A stretch of 64,000 nt of DNA from Brachypterus glaber (lineage: Eukaryota > Arthropoda > Insecta > Coleoptera > Kateretidae). The DNA lies in NCBI GenBank assembly GCA_958510825.1, contig OY294046.1, positions 43,753,794 to 43,817,793 on the forward strand. Direction: 5' to 3'. Position 1 is the first letter of the stretch, and each line of letters opens with the position of its first letter. The notes beneath the pieces are model-generated. The model saw only the letters and a program-made list of their open reading frames with translations. It was not told the DNA's origin and ran no database searches. Positions 11,226 to 22,734 of the stretch are shown here, piece by piece. Position numbers and translations under genes: made by a program.

Positions 11226-13015
11226 ACAATAGAATTTGAATCGGCATTTACGTTCCTAAGATTAAAGGAGTACTATAATTCAGCTATTAGATCACGCCAC
11301 AGCCACTAGTTTTGAGTTTTAATATCTCAGCTCAATTATTGCATCAAATTTGAAGTGTGACACCATTTTAAAAAAAATTGTTCGTACATTATCACTATGG
11401 GCATCATAAAATTTTCTTTAGGCCTTCTATTACAATTTCGGCCACATATTATATTTTCTGTTCCATTGTGCATTTGTTCGTTTGACGATTAATTTTATAG
11501 ATACAAATAATACAGTGTGTAATTTTTAAAATAAATAAACTCGAAATTCTGAAAATATTTTTTTGTGTAAAAATTCCTTGAAAATTCAGCTCTCTTGGGT
11601 TTGTCCATCTGAACTTTTGTCTATATTATTTTTAAACTTTATTACTTTTTAAAATGACTTAATTGGTTTTCGTATTTTTGAAGACAAAAATGACAACTAA
11701 AAATGCTTTTGCCAAATAATAACAAATTGTTAAAATAATGTAATATTAGATAAAACGGGTCAAAAGTCTGCAGTTCATCTAATATGTCAATTTAAGAGAA
11801 ATAAACGTCGAGCAACTTGAGAATTGCTCATCCGATTTTTAAAGAGAAAACAGTATTAAAACAAAAATATAAAAAAAATAAATGAGGTATCAGTAGTCCT
11901 ATTTAAACTTTTAAAGAAGGTTATGACGTCACTTATGTGAGTAAAATCAAAAGAACTCTCTCAAAATAAAAATCATCCTTTCCGAGAAATTATTAAAACA
12001 AATATTATTTTTTATTTATTAATTTTTTAAATTCCACACTCTATAAACAATTTTAATTATAATTATTTATGAAAATTTTTATAAAATTATAATTTGTCAT
12101 TGAGGGGTCTTTCAAAGATTTTTCTCAAAAATTTTCAAAAAATTTAAAAAAAACGTAGGCCATTTTGTTATTTTTTGGCCAAATAATGTTTTTGTAGTTC
12201 GGGCTACAGCGACTTCAATACTGAATAATATCCCGCCTTTTTTTAATGTTTTATTAAACAAAAATATATGGCCAAAAAATGTCACTTTCAAAATCAAAAA
12301 AAAAAATGGTAATGGAATATAAATAAACACACCTACAAAATTGCACAATGATATCTTTTTTTTTTTCTGCCTATACATAGGTATATAGATATAAAGAAAA
12401 AATGTTTAAAACAATATTATTTTTAATTTGAAAGTACCTAAGTAGAAAGACCCCTTCGTAGTAAAATTTGCCCATACTCTCCGCTTTGCAATAACATTAA
12501 TATAATAATAATAAATTATATTCTTTTAAACTAATGTGTACTATTAATAATTGTAATTATTAATAATATATTTGCATCAAATAATTATAACTATAATTAT
12601 ACCAATATACATGCATGCATTAAATATGTATCAAATGCATCAAATAATTTTTAGTAAAATATTTTTAGTGATTAATGTTGCATTTTTATATAAAATGTGA
12701 TATTAAAATTAAGAAAATTTGATTTGATGTAGGTATATTATTTTTTTTTTTAAGAAAAAAAAAATATTTAAAAAGCAATATTGCTATTTAGCAAAATATT
12801 TTTTCAAAAACCATGTTTATTTTGTAAACAACAGACAATATTTTATTTAAGCTTTTAAAATAACAAAGTTTATTATTCAAAAATTAATACCTAGATTAGT
12901 ATTCTAATCCGTACTGTAATTAACTAATTATTTTGTCAAAATTTCAGAAATACGGCTTCCGCAACAGTAACGTACCATTTTGTATATGGAAAATAATGAA
13001 AAGTTTTCATTGAAA
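11226..13015. other. AT-rich DNA, no gene recognised
   Basis: It contains long A and T runs, short inverted words such as GGCCATTTTGTTATTTTTTGGCC near 12158, and minor ORFs (12112-12378 minus) of low-complexity composition. No RNA gene or clear transposon border was found. Confidence 0.55.
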
Positions 13016-13019
13016 ACAA

Positions 13020-13420
13020 ACCATCTAAACCTGGGATTTCTTTAAATATATCTAGTATACTCTTAACAGTAGGAAAAGCGTTTGCTCCAAAAAAAAAAAA
13101 TATATATACGTTTTTCTATAGTTAAATGACAAAAAAAAAGATTTTTTTTTTGAAAAAAATGAGGGAAAATATTTTCAGCCCTATATATACCACACCAAAC
13201 AGAGAAGTTTGGTTGAGGAAACTTAGCTTCAAACTTAGTCTTTAGCTCAAAGCGTTCGCGAGTTATCCTGGTCACAAATTTTCCCGGGCAGACCGACAGA
13301 CAGAATTTCTATCACAAATCATTTTTACATACATTTATATAAAATGTCGAGATATACTAAAAAACACATTTTTATCTACGTTACTTAAGCACACATTTTG
13401 GTTTATTAATGTCTATAATG
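13020..13420 (+). repeat. Repeat family Dt copy (diverged)
   Basis: TTTAGCTCAAAGCGTTCGCGAGTTATCCTGG, followed by TTTCCCGGGCAGACCGACAGACAG (about 13238-13301), follows the same order as the Dt blocks at 32290-32350 and 61310-61385. Poly-A/T lies upstream, as in those copies. The minus ORF 13063-13275 is not supported. Confidence 0.6.
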
Positions 13421-13470
13421 TTTGCCATGTTAATTTTTTATCCAACGGCAACATATTGTTGAACGTTTTC

Positions 13471-13728
13471 CAACGAACTAAGAACTCTTCTTTCTAGAAT
13501 AGGCATACCGTTTAAATAAAGTATCGCCAACATCTCGGTTTGTTTGTAAACAAATAGTAGGTATATTCAGGCCTGAACAATAACAATTACCAGTAACTGG
13601 TATTGTTGTCTCTTATTGTTAGAACAAATATGTGCGATTAAGACAGACTAATGTTTATGTTGCCGACGTTTTTGTCAGTTTTTATGAATGAAATGCCTAT
13701 TCTAGAGAGAAGAGTTATTAGTTAGTTG
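13471..13728. mobile_element. Small MITE K, 258 bp
   Basis: The left end CAACGAACTAAGAACTCTTC plus TCTAGAATAGGCAT is mirrored at the right end (ATGCCTATTCTAGAGAG, AAGAGTTATTAGTTAGTTG). The interior keeps weaker symmetry (CGCCAACAT against ATGTTGCCGACG). It is noncoding. The target duplication was not resolved. Confidence 0.7.
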
Positions 13729-13779
13729 ATTTTTTCCAATTATATAGCAATGTCTTATCTGCAATTCCAGGAAAATCAA

Positions 13780-14100
13780 GTGACAGTTATCAACTGTTTA
13801 TAAAATTAACTCTTACTAGGAGAGAAAAAATGATTATTCCACAGATTTAATTTATTGGATTAAATACATGATAAATAATGGTACTTTCTAAAGCTCATAG
13901 TGAAAAAATACTCTTCTAGATATGGAACCGTGAAGAATACAAAATAGGTATAACTGTTACTGTTAATTATATCAACTTTGATATCACTGTGTGATATAAA
14001 TGATGGTGCTATTCCCAAGTGTTTTAACCCTAAAAAGTTAATTATACATTTTATGTCCAGGTTAAAAACACCATAGTTCATTTTGTTTCCCCCTAAAAAA
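13780..14100 (+). repeat. Dispersed repeat L, copy 1
   Basis: CAACTGTTTATAAAATTAACTCTTACTAGGAGAGAAAAAATGATTATT and ACATGATAAATAATGGTA (given here in family order) align with 27340-27425. Nothing identifies the family. The minus ORF 13860-14081 is not conserved in the other copy. Confidence 0.55.
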
Positions 14101-14109
14101 AAGACAATA

Positions 14110-15475
14110 AAGGACTGTTTTAATTTTTATGATAGCAGAAAATTTTTAATTACTAATATTTTCATTTAGCTACTTTTAAAATAAAACACATCTTTGTTTG
14201 TGTAAAGATCAGTAAAAAGCGTACTCCATTTTGTGAAATAAGTAAAGTGTACTAATAATTATAATTATTATGTCAGCTGCTTTATGTTTTTACTTTTGAC
14301 TTGTTTTCCCCTCCTTTTGTCCTGTCCAATTTTAATTAATTTGGTTTGTCAGCTTTGGACTGACCCGATCAGCTAAAATATATGTTTTTTATTTGACATT
14401 TAAATTTATATCTTAACCCAACTTTTATAAATATATATTTCCAGACAAGTAAACACCATGCAATAAAAAAGTCACGTCAACACTAAGGCTTCACACTTGA
14501 TAAAAAAAGTGGTTTTATAGAAAAAATTAAATTGATTATAATTTAAGTATCCATTATTATTTGATATAACCTAAAAAAAATATATTAGACAATAAATTAT
14601 GTTTTCTACTTTATTAATTTATCTCAGACGCACCAGTCTAATAAAAAGCAGCTGATGTCTCTAGGTATTACATTTTTTATGTTTATTTTGTTGCTACCCC
14701 TGCATGGAAGTGTCGATAAAGTTTTAGTATATGAATATAGCAATAAAACGATTAATAATAAACAAAACCTGAGTCAAACCTTCGCAATACATAGTATACT
14801 CTTTACAAGATAGAAAGGCGGTTTTTAAAAATTAAAACACTGTTTGGTTTATGATAGGGTCTCTAAATAAAGCAACATTAAACTTCAAACAAAGTTTACT
14901 AAAGTACTAGATTCGTAAACTCACAAATTTTATTTAGAGTCCACGGGGTCCCTACCTACCTTTATTAAAATTTTATATTTCTTTGGTAGAGTATGAGTTA
15001 CAGCAATTACTTAAACATTTTTAGGAGAGTTTTATTTTATCGGAAATAGGTAATTTTTTTTTACAATCATACAGTAAAATGAATTTAGAATTTAAAGTTA
15101 ACTTTCAACAATTGTTAAAAAAAAGTACAAAATAATATATAGTAAAATGTCCTTTTTGTGCATTATCAAAAGTTAAAAAGTATATAATTTTTATGCACTT
15201 TTTAACAACAGAAAAGAGCTTTTTTCTAACCTGTTTTAGCTCTACCTTATAGATGTCGCGCTATGATTGTCATTGAGAGCAACATAACCAAACATTTGTT
15301 TAAATGTAATTATTTTTTTAATGTTTTATTTCGAACTCCCAAGGTACAGCCTAGGCCAAATTAGCACCTCGCGAGATAGAAATTATTCTTTTTCTTATTA
15401 GGTTAGAAATATACTCTTCTTGCAGTTTTTTAAGCATTTTATTCCCGTAATATTTGTATTGTCTGAATAAAGTAT
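14110..15475. other. AT-rich DNA, no gene recognised
   Basis: No homology, tandem repeat or clear terminal inverted repeats were seen. The stretch includes moderately GC-richer text at 15240-15380 (ATAGATGTCGCGCTATG and CCTAGGCCAAATTAGCACC) without an open frame. Confidence 0.5.
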
Positions 15476-15479
15476 GATA

Positions 15480-15701
15480 CATACTGCCCTCCTTAGTTAA
15501 AACGTCCTAACTAACTTTGCTATTTTCCCTAATTTTTTCGAATAAATAGTTAAATTCCCTGACTTCCAGGTTTCAATTTTAGTTTCCCTGACCTTTACCT
15601 GACTTCACCTGACTTCCCTGTTTTCCTAGAACAACCGGCATATGCAGAAAAGCCGAAAATGACAAAAATGTTAGTTAGGACGTTTTAAGGATGGCAGTAT
15701 G
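15480..15701. mobile_element. MITE M, 222 bp, with internal CCTGACTT repeats
   Basis: Terminal inverted repeats of about 33 bp: CATACTGCCCTCCTTAGTTA plus AAACGTCCTAACTAAC on the left, with GTTAGTTAGGACGTTTTAAGG and ATGGCAGTATG on the right. The interior carries four to five copies of CCTGACTT/CCTGACCT between about 15557 and 15629. It has no coding capacity. Confidence 0.82.
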
Positions 15702-15724
15702 GGTAATACCGATTAGGTATTTAA

Positions 15725-17257
15725 CCCCTTCACAGTGCAGTGAAAATAAAGTTTTCGTGCTAAAAATGTGCTAATTTTTTTTTTTTTTGAAAAAGCATGA
15801 TATTATCATCTTGTATGTTTTTGGGTCGCTAAATCTGAATCGGAGGTCAGAATTTAAAAGTTAGCTTTCAAAATAGCGAAAATATAATCCGCCGTATTGG
15901 ATCCACCATTTTGAGTTTTGGAAAACTGACACCAAAATCGTAATCAGCGACCCAAAAAAATCTCGTGGCATTACAAAATCATGGTAAACTAATAATTAAA
16001 GATGCTGCTATAGCGGTCATACACATTAATGGCATGAACTTTTTTTTGCCTCTATAGAGGTCAATCCATAGGCAAAATAACAAACTAGAATTATTTTTGA
16101 CCATCTGCGCATACTTCTGCGTCCCGACTAAATGCGTCCTCCATTTTGATTCTATATGTCCAACATAAAGTAAAAATATATATATATATATATATATATT
16201 TTATGTTGGTAACACTGTGTAACATTATTTTCTTTGTTAGAGATATGACTTTTCATCTCACTTCTGTTCTCAGTAAAAGTTTCTTTTTGTCGTTGTTTTG
16301 TTGCCACAGTTGGTTATACATATATGTATATGCATATATATGAAAAAAATGTATATGCATATATATGAAAAAAACCCAAATAAATACTTTACATTGAAAA
16401 ATTTATTTTTAACAGTAATTTGAGTATAAAAATATAATTCTTAGCACACACCTCTAACATGAAACTTGAAGTTAACATAACCTCATTTTTTGTTTTCTAG
16501 TTAAATCAAATTAGATATATTCCTCTAGTTTTAGGATCAGTCGACTCACAAAACTATCTTTAGATCTCTTGTTAAATGACACTTTTTCTCTTTTCGATTA
16601 TAATGGATAAGAGAAAAAGTATAATTATAGATCTATTGAAAACTAGGCTTTGAACAATAAAGTTACTTTTGTAAAATTGCATGTTAATATTAGATTGTTT
16701 TTTATTTAAGTAAATAAAATACATTGTACAGTGTTCATGAATTTAAGAGGTAGTTGTTTAATAGTACATAGTAAAGGTAGTAATAATGTCGAGTGAAAAA
16801 AGATTGAAAAAAAAAAATTGAAAAATCTGACCATAGTAGATATTTAAAAGCATGCAATGTACTTGGTTTCTAAATTCTAGCTTAGTTTAACAGTTTTTAG
16901 TTAAAATGTTTTGCGTTTTTTCATGCTTACATGATGTACGAGTATAAATAAATGACATGACTTGACTACACACTGGAGTGTATGTCCTAGTAGGACACTC
17001 CTACACAGTATTATAAATGAAAAATTATGATTTTCACTGCACGAATTCCTATGTAACTTTTTTATGAGCATAATTCATCTCTACAGTAGATTATATATTT
17101 TTTTTAAGTGAGGTTATGTCGTTTATCTATATTTTAACCATTAATTTAAATTTCCCGGTTGAATTATAATCAAAATGGCGGATCGTAAATTTTTATATAA
17201 CCTTGAGATGACAGCTCATCTATGTTCTTTGTCTATGGGTCAATCACTGTGAAGGGG
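15725..17257. mobile_element. TTAA-flanked (piggyBac-type) non-autonomous element, 1533 bp
   Basis: TTAA at 15721-15724 and 17258-17261 flank the inverted ends CCCCTTCACAGTG and CACTGTGAAGGGG. TTAA duplication with a CCC terminus is characteristic of piggyBac elements. No transposase homology is present, so it is non-autonomous or internally replaced. It contains a (TA)n run (16174-16202), a 12 bp hairpin ACTTTTTCTCTT/AAGAGAAAAAGT (16581-16620), and two opposed ATGGCGGATC/GATCCACCATTTTG-like words near each end. The small ORF 16146-16343 is low complexity. Confidence 0.88.
16174..16202. repeat. (TA)n microsatellite
   Basis: A short pure TA run inside the TTAA element. A 27-base tandem duplication of GTATATGCATATATATGAAA follows at about 16326-16374. 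Confidence 0.9.
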
Positions 17258-17261
17258 TTAA

Positions 17262-17780
17262 CGAGACTAAGGGAAAAAAGTTAAATCCAATTAAATATGA
17301 TTTAAGAAGTGTATGAGTGGAAATCTGGATTTATTTTCATAGGAAGTTGTCGAAAAAAAAATCTAAATTAAAATAATAAAATTTTGGGAATATAATTGTG
17401 AAGAGTCCGTATAAAAATAAAAGTACAAATAAAAATATGATCTAGAATAGGTCTAGACGCAATTATCGATCAAAATTTGCATATTGATGCTCTGGCTAAA
17501 ATATTATGGGTAATTACTCGAATTTAATGGATCAATAAAATTTTCAAATGAGTAATATTTGAAGTACTTTTACTTCCTTCCGGTTTTAAAGCTTAATACA
17601 TACAGAGAGGGATGTCCTTAATTCAAGTAAACAAATTAATTTGACATAATATACCGTCCTTAAATAAACCACCAACCACACTGTAAAAAAATATTATCTG
17701 CAATTGAATTACCGGCTATCGGCACCAGAGTGTTAAAATAAAATAGTAAAATGTACGAAACTTCATAAGAAAATTTTAAA
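17262..17780. other. AT-rich DNA, no feature seen
   Basis: No ORF or repeat border was recognised. Confidence 0.5.
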
Positions 17781-17782
17781 AC

Positions 17783-18070
17783 CAAGCCGTGAAGATATGT
17801 AATACTAAGCATTCCATTATATATTATTCACATTTTGCATTTTCCAAATACTTAAAAAAAATAACAAGAAAAAAAATACATTTTTTGTAAAAAAAGATCT
17901 TATATGAAAAACGAAGAATTATTGAAAAAGAACATTAAAAAAAAAGTTTTCAAAAAAACTTAATTTTTTTAATGTTTCAAAAACGAAAAATGAAAAAAAA
18001 AATAAAAAAAAAATAAACATTTTTCATTTTTTTTTTAAAGAATTGATCAAGTAATTTTTCCTGAATAAAT
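17783..18070 (+). mobile_element. Family B head fragment with empty insertion site
   Basis: AAGCCGTGAAGATATGTAAT, then CATTCCATTATATATTATTCAC, is uninterrupted at the TA where copies at 10022 and 18803 carry insertions. It therefore gives the pre-insertion sequence. The rest is poly-A/T and it lacks the 3' core. Confidence 0.78.
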
Positions 18071-18074
18071 TACG

Positions 18075-18410
18075 TTAGGGTGAAAGGGGTAATAAGAAAC
18101 ACTCGGGGTTTTAGGAAACAGAGCATGTTAGAATTAGGACTTAACATAAAGGCAGAAACTTAAATTTTTGTTTTAGCCCAGTCAAATAAAGAGAAACTCT
18201 GTTAAACTGAATTTTTTAAAAACTGAGAGTTAATCTTCTAAAAAAAATGATAATAAACATGGAACAAACTGAAAGTAGGGTAAGGGGGCAAAAACCATAT
18301 TTTTCAGAGATAACACACATACAAAAAAAGCTAAAAAGTTTTATGCATTTTTAAAGTTATCATGCTAACTAAATATAAGTATAATGGGGAAAATTGACTT
18401 TCACCCTTTA
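18075..18410. mobile_element. Possible MITE with AGGGTGAAAG ends
   Basis: TTAGGGTGAAAGGGG near 18075 opposes GACTTTCACCCTTTAA near 18400. Only ~10 bases match and no target duplication was fixed, so this is tentative. Confidence 0.3.
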
Positions 18411-18802
18411 AAAACTGGTTTGATTGAATAGAATTGTTAAATTTCCAATATCCATAAACTCTCGAGAAAAACGGTATGTATTTAGTGTCAAGTTTGTTGG
18501 CAAAGGGGGCTTAATAAATTTGCATAACTGTTAAGTTTAAGAAGGTTTCACGGCCAAAGCGGTTTTGGACAATCTGTCTTACGGTCCCCAGTTTCCTGGG
18601 GAACTTCTTGGTCGCTTTCCCTCTTACTCCGGGGTTACCATGTCATGAATACAAAGCTGCAACATAAAGGCAATTTAAATTATTAGGGTGGGTAATAAAT
18701 AAAGACAGTTTTTATCTTCTTAGCTCCAGAATTATTATATGTAACCAAGCAAATAGCTTCATCTGAATCAAATACATAAATATTACTCGGGAAGTAAAAG
18801 AC

Positions 18803-20070
18803 AAGCCGTGAAGATATTTAATGCTACGCATTCCATTATACAGGGTTATTCAGAAATACATTCGAGAAATTTAAAAGCTGATTCTACGTTAAAAAATATG
18901 AAAAAAGTTCCTATAAAGGTTGGTCGGGAAATAAGTCCTAAGGGAGCTACTGCTCTTTAAAATTGTAATAAAAAAAAGGTTTTAAGTTAATAACTCTTCT
19001 ACCCTTTAAGCTAGGTCGACGAGCTTTTGCATGTATACTAGTATTAATAAGGGCAATAAGTTTATGTTATTTTTGGGTTTGTTGTAAAAAATATAGATTC
19101 TTTCAGTAAAAATACATACAAAATGTCAAATAGTGTAACACTGTAGGAGCAACCGTTTTCAAAAAAAATGAAATTAGAGGAAGTAACATTTTGTACCACT
19201 AAAAATGTTACTATTACTCTTTAATCTTAAATTTAGGTGTTTTGGTTTGGACTTTTTTGTTTACTTTTTGCTTAGTTTTAAATGAAGAATCGCCCTGCAA
19301 CATTAAAATTTTATTGGTGCTTTTTTATTCACCATTCATTCAATATTCGAAGGGCCACAGCTTCCTTAGGGCTCATTTCCGGAACAACCTTTATAGAAAC
19401 TTTTTTTCATATTTTTTAACGTAGAATCACCTCTTAAATTTCTCGAACTTATTTCTAAATAACCCTGTATATTATTCACAGTAAATAGTACCTATATTGC
19501 ATTTCCCAAATGCCTAAAAAATAATTTTCAAAGAAAATAACAAAAAAATACATTCTTTTTAAAGATCTTTTTTAAAAAATTTAAAATTATTGAAAAAAAT
19601 TTTTTTTCCAAAAATAAGTTTTCAAAATTTTTTTTATTAAATTTTCTTTTTGCAAAAAACAAAAAATAATATATTAAGAAAAATGTAAAAAAACTTTTTT
19701 TCTGAAAAAAATAAGTTAATCGGTATTTTCTTTTAGCATTTTTCGATTTTTCTAGAAGTTTAAGTTTGTTTTTGGGGGGATTACTTTCAAAAAAAATAGC
19801 GATCTTCCCTCATAGAACTTGATTTTTCCTAAAAATTTCAATACGATCAAATTATTCGTTCTTGAGTTATCGTGTCTACAAAAATCGTGACATCGGACAG
19901 ACAGACGGACGGACGGACAGAGGGACATTCGAAAAAAAAAGTTGCCTATTTTTTCAAGAAAAAAAGTTATATCCAAGAATTTTTTGTCTAGGACGATTTT
20001 TAATTTTTTTTGAAAATTCGAAACTACCTTATAATATTATTCTAGCGCTGGTGCTGTGAATAAATAAAAA
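18803..20070 (+). mobile_element. Family B, fullest copy, interrupted by family A
   Basis: Head AAGCCGTGAAGATATTTAATG at 18803; broken at TA 18839-18840 by a family A MITE; resumes TATATTATTCACAGTAAATAG at 19468. A poly-A/T middle follows, then a 3' part with TTGGGGGGATTACTTTCAAA, the core CGTTCTTGAGTTATCG (19857-19872), GTGACATCGGACAGACAGAC, (GGAC)n, TATCCAAGAATTTTTTGTCT, TTCGAAACTACCTTATAATA and TTCTAGCGCTGG. ORFs on both strands through the conserved 3' part are by-products of the repeat. Confidence 0.85.
18841..19467 (+). mobile_element. Family A foldback MITE, TA target site proven by empty site
   Basis: Ends CAGGGTTATTCAGAAATA and the inverse TATTTCTAAATAACCCTG. Arms of ~130 bp carry GTTCCTATAAAGGTTGG on the left and CCAACCTTTATAGAAAC-type text on the right. 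The flanks ATTATA and TATATT fuse to ATTATATATT in the uninterrupted B copy (17783), so the duplication is exactly TA, as in Tc1/mariner-class elements. It has no transposase. Confidence 0.9.
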
Positions 20071-20075
20071 GTTAT

Positions 20076-20770
20076 AAGTGTACCTACCGCTTTTTAGCAC
20101 CTATATGGGCTTCTAGCACCTAAAGAAACTGGTACAGAAAAAAGTATCACACAATATGCAGTAATAATTTAAATGCTATCAACAAAGATTAATCTTGTGT
20201 GTTGATTTCATAATGAATTCAATTTCAATATAATTTATATATTATAAATTAAGGAAAACAAGGATTGAACATTAAATAAGTTTAATTTCGTTATATTTTT
20301 TATTAAACCATCTGGGTGAGAGCTATACATTTTTATTGATAAATAGGTTAACATTCGTTGAGTACTAGTTATATAATATTTTTTAAGATATATTCAAAAT
20401 TCAGCTGGGAGCAAATAATTTATTTACAATGCTTACCAGGTCTTGGACTGTAAAATTTAAAAATATCTATTGAGGATCCAGCCTAAAATGTATGCTTATC
20501 TTAAGACAGTGAATATTTGTGAGACCCTTAGGGCAAAAACGAATTAGGTCAAAGTATTTAAATTGTTTTTATTACTTTTTATTACTAAGTTCTAGTGTGT
20601 ATTTTATGTTTTAATAAATTTTGTACTTTACAAATCAAACATATCGTTTTATTTTTCTGCTTCTATAAATTACAACAACCAGATGATACGGATACTTTAG
20701 GGATAAGAATGGTCCAAAGGGTTATGAATTCAACATTATTAGTTTATATGTATGGTGTGAAATTGGCTAG
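20076..20770. other. AT-rich DNA, no gene recognised
   Basis: No conserved frame or repeat border was seen. A 60-residue ORF at 20595-20777 overlaps the start of the next hairpin and is unsupported. Confidence 0.5.
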
Positions 20771-20772
20771 AG

Positions 20773-21091
20773 AATAAATTAATAGTAAAAAAAAACATTT
20801 TTAAGAATAAGCTTTTCTTTAAGTGCACTAAAAAGTAGAAAATAAACTTTCAAGTAAATCAAACCCATCATTTTGTTACATTATACAATTTTATATGATA
20901 TAAAAGCTTGTTGCGGGGTTTTTATAAAAGAAATTTACACAGGAAAATCTCGCGACAAGCTTTTATATCATATAAAATTGTATAATGTAACAAAATGATG
21001 GTTTTGATTTACTTGAAAGTTTATTTTCTTTTTAGTGCACTTAAATAAAAGCTTGTCCTTAAAAATGTTTTTTTTACTATTAATTTATTTT
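20773..21091. repeat. Long hairpin, ~143 bp arms, 35-base loop
   Basis: The left arm (20773-20915) is repeated inverted at 20951-21091 with few mismatches: CTTTAAGTGCACTAAAAAG opposes CTTTTTAGTGCACTTAA, and TTATATGATATAAAAGCTTG opposes CAAGCTTTTATATCATATAA. The loop is GGGTTTTTATAAAAGAAATT and onward. There are no flanking duplications that I can fix. It could be a foldback MITE or an inverted duplication. A transcript would form long double-stranded RNA. Confidence 0.85.
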
Positions 21092-21289
21092 TCTTTTTGT
21101 AGTCGTCAAAATTTTGTAGTATACAAACTTTTTTTCATATAGGGGCGGCGAACCAGAAGCTTGCTTCAGGGCGCCGAAATGCAAAGGCTCTGTGTATTAT
21201 TTAATGCATGGTAATCCTTACATGTATATTTGTTTATGTTTCACTGAGACAAATTTTGATGACTAAAAAGGTATGGGTAAATAAAAAAG

Positions 21290-21672
21290 GGGGCTCTTTA
21301 AATTTTAGGAGTGGGGAGGTCGGGGATAAATTTTATATAAAATTGTATTGTCATCAGAGATAGGCATGTGTACCGATTTCAGCTCTCTAAGTTTATTCTA
21401 AGTGTGTGAAAGAGAGGGAGGGTAAACATAGCCTTATACGCGTATGGGGGGTGATGGGTGATGTAAAATTTATTGTAAAATTTTATTTTCACTAAATGAG
21501 TATGTGACTTAATTTTAGTTTTAAATTGTCGTGAGTGGGTAAAAATATATTTTTTTAATTTTAGGGGTGGCGGGGTTGGGGGGTAAGTTTTATATAAAAT
21601 GATATTGTTATCCAAGCTAAGTGTACTAAATTTTAGCTTTCTGAGTATATTCTAAGTGGTTGAAAAAGCCTT
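21290..21672. repeat. Degenerate ~130 bp tandem repeat, three units
   Basis: AATTTTAGGAGTGGGGAGGT (21298), a central unit near 21440-21540, and AATTTTAGGGGTGGCGGGG (21556) begin related units. They share TAARTTTTATATAAAAT, a TGT-ATT-GTCATC stretch and TTTATTCTAAGTG. The minus ORF 21379-21615 spans them but is not conserved as a protein. Confidence 0.55.
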
Positions 21673-22039
21673 TGGCAGATTTGCCCTAAACAAACATACA
21701 TACATACTAATAATAACAAACATTGCAATTTAAATAAAAGCTTGTAAAAAATACGGCAATCTGCCCAAATTCATCAGTAAGTTATATTATTTATACCACA
21801 TTTGAAAAATACTACTGATTTTTTTTGTCATTGTGTAGTTAGATACAAAATCAAGGTTACCCATGCCGAATGGGCCCCAAATCTGAGTTTTATGATATAA
21901 ATTTATAGGATCATATAATGTGTCCGGTAATTTTAACAGCAGTAGGGGGAGTAGTTTTTGTAACTAAGATATGGTTAAAATAAGAACAATAAGGTAATGG
22001 GCTACATTATCTTATTTTTACCTTATAGTAATGTGTCTC

Positions 22040-22450
22040 CTAATAGTTGTGGGGATTTTGGTGTGATTTTTACCAGGCTTGTGGGAACATTAATAGTTGT
22101 GGGGACATACCCACGTCCCCACAACTTTTTTGGCAATATATTCTTGGTTGTTTAATTTATAGGAAGATATATTATATTAAAATTTTCCTGATATTTATTT
22201 CTACAAGTTTTGGAGACTTTTGCAAAATATTTATGAATAATAAAGTTAAAAATTCCAAAAAAGTAATGTCCCCACTTCTCCACTAAAAATCCGATGTGTT
22301 ATTTTTCTTATTATTCATATAATTGTAAGGACATATAGTATCTCAAGAAAGTGGCGCCCTCTTTAATAGTTTCTTTTCAGTTTTAGATATTTAGGGTTTA
22401 AGGAAATTTATTATGGTGGGGACAGTTGTATCACACTGTAGGGTGGGAAC
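22040..22450. repeat. TTGTGGGGACA word cluster, left block
   Basis: GTTGTGGGGAT (22047), GTTGTGGGGACA (22097), inverted GTCCCCACAAC (22116), ATGTCCCCAC (22266) and GTGGGGACAG (about 22413) occur within 400 bases. 22096-22128 is a perfect 12 bp hairpin of the word with its inverse. The same word recurs at 25124-26204. The small ORF 22047-22286 is not supported. Confidence 0.6.
22354..22362 (-). promoter_or_regulatory. CTCF-like core (AGAGGGCGC)
   Basis: The minus strand reads AGAGGGCGC, fitting the conserved CTCF core AGRKGGCRS. This is a short-motif match only; occupancy is unknown. Confidence 0.2.
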
Positions 22451-22734
22451 AAAAAACTTTTTTTGCGAAGTATACCTCATTTGCATAAAAAACGCTTACA
22501 CTATTTATATTTTAATACAAAAGTATAGCTATATTATAAATAAAAGTCAAGAACGTTTGTATTAATCAATTTTATTTTTTAGCTCCTTTTATTTTCCTAC
22601 TTTACTGGGTTACGTTTGTTTTATGTCTAAGAGCCCAGCAATATTCTGCCAGCATACGCGTTCTTGCCTTATGTTTTTATATTAAACTTTCCTTAAAAAA
22701 CTTGGTTTTGCTATTAACCAAGTTCGCTCGTTAA

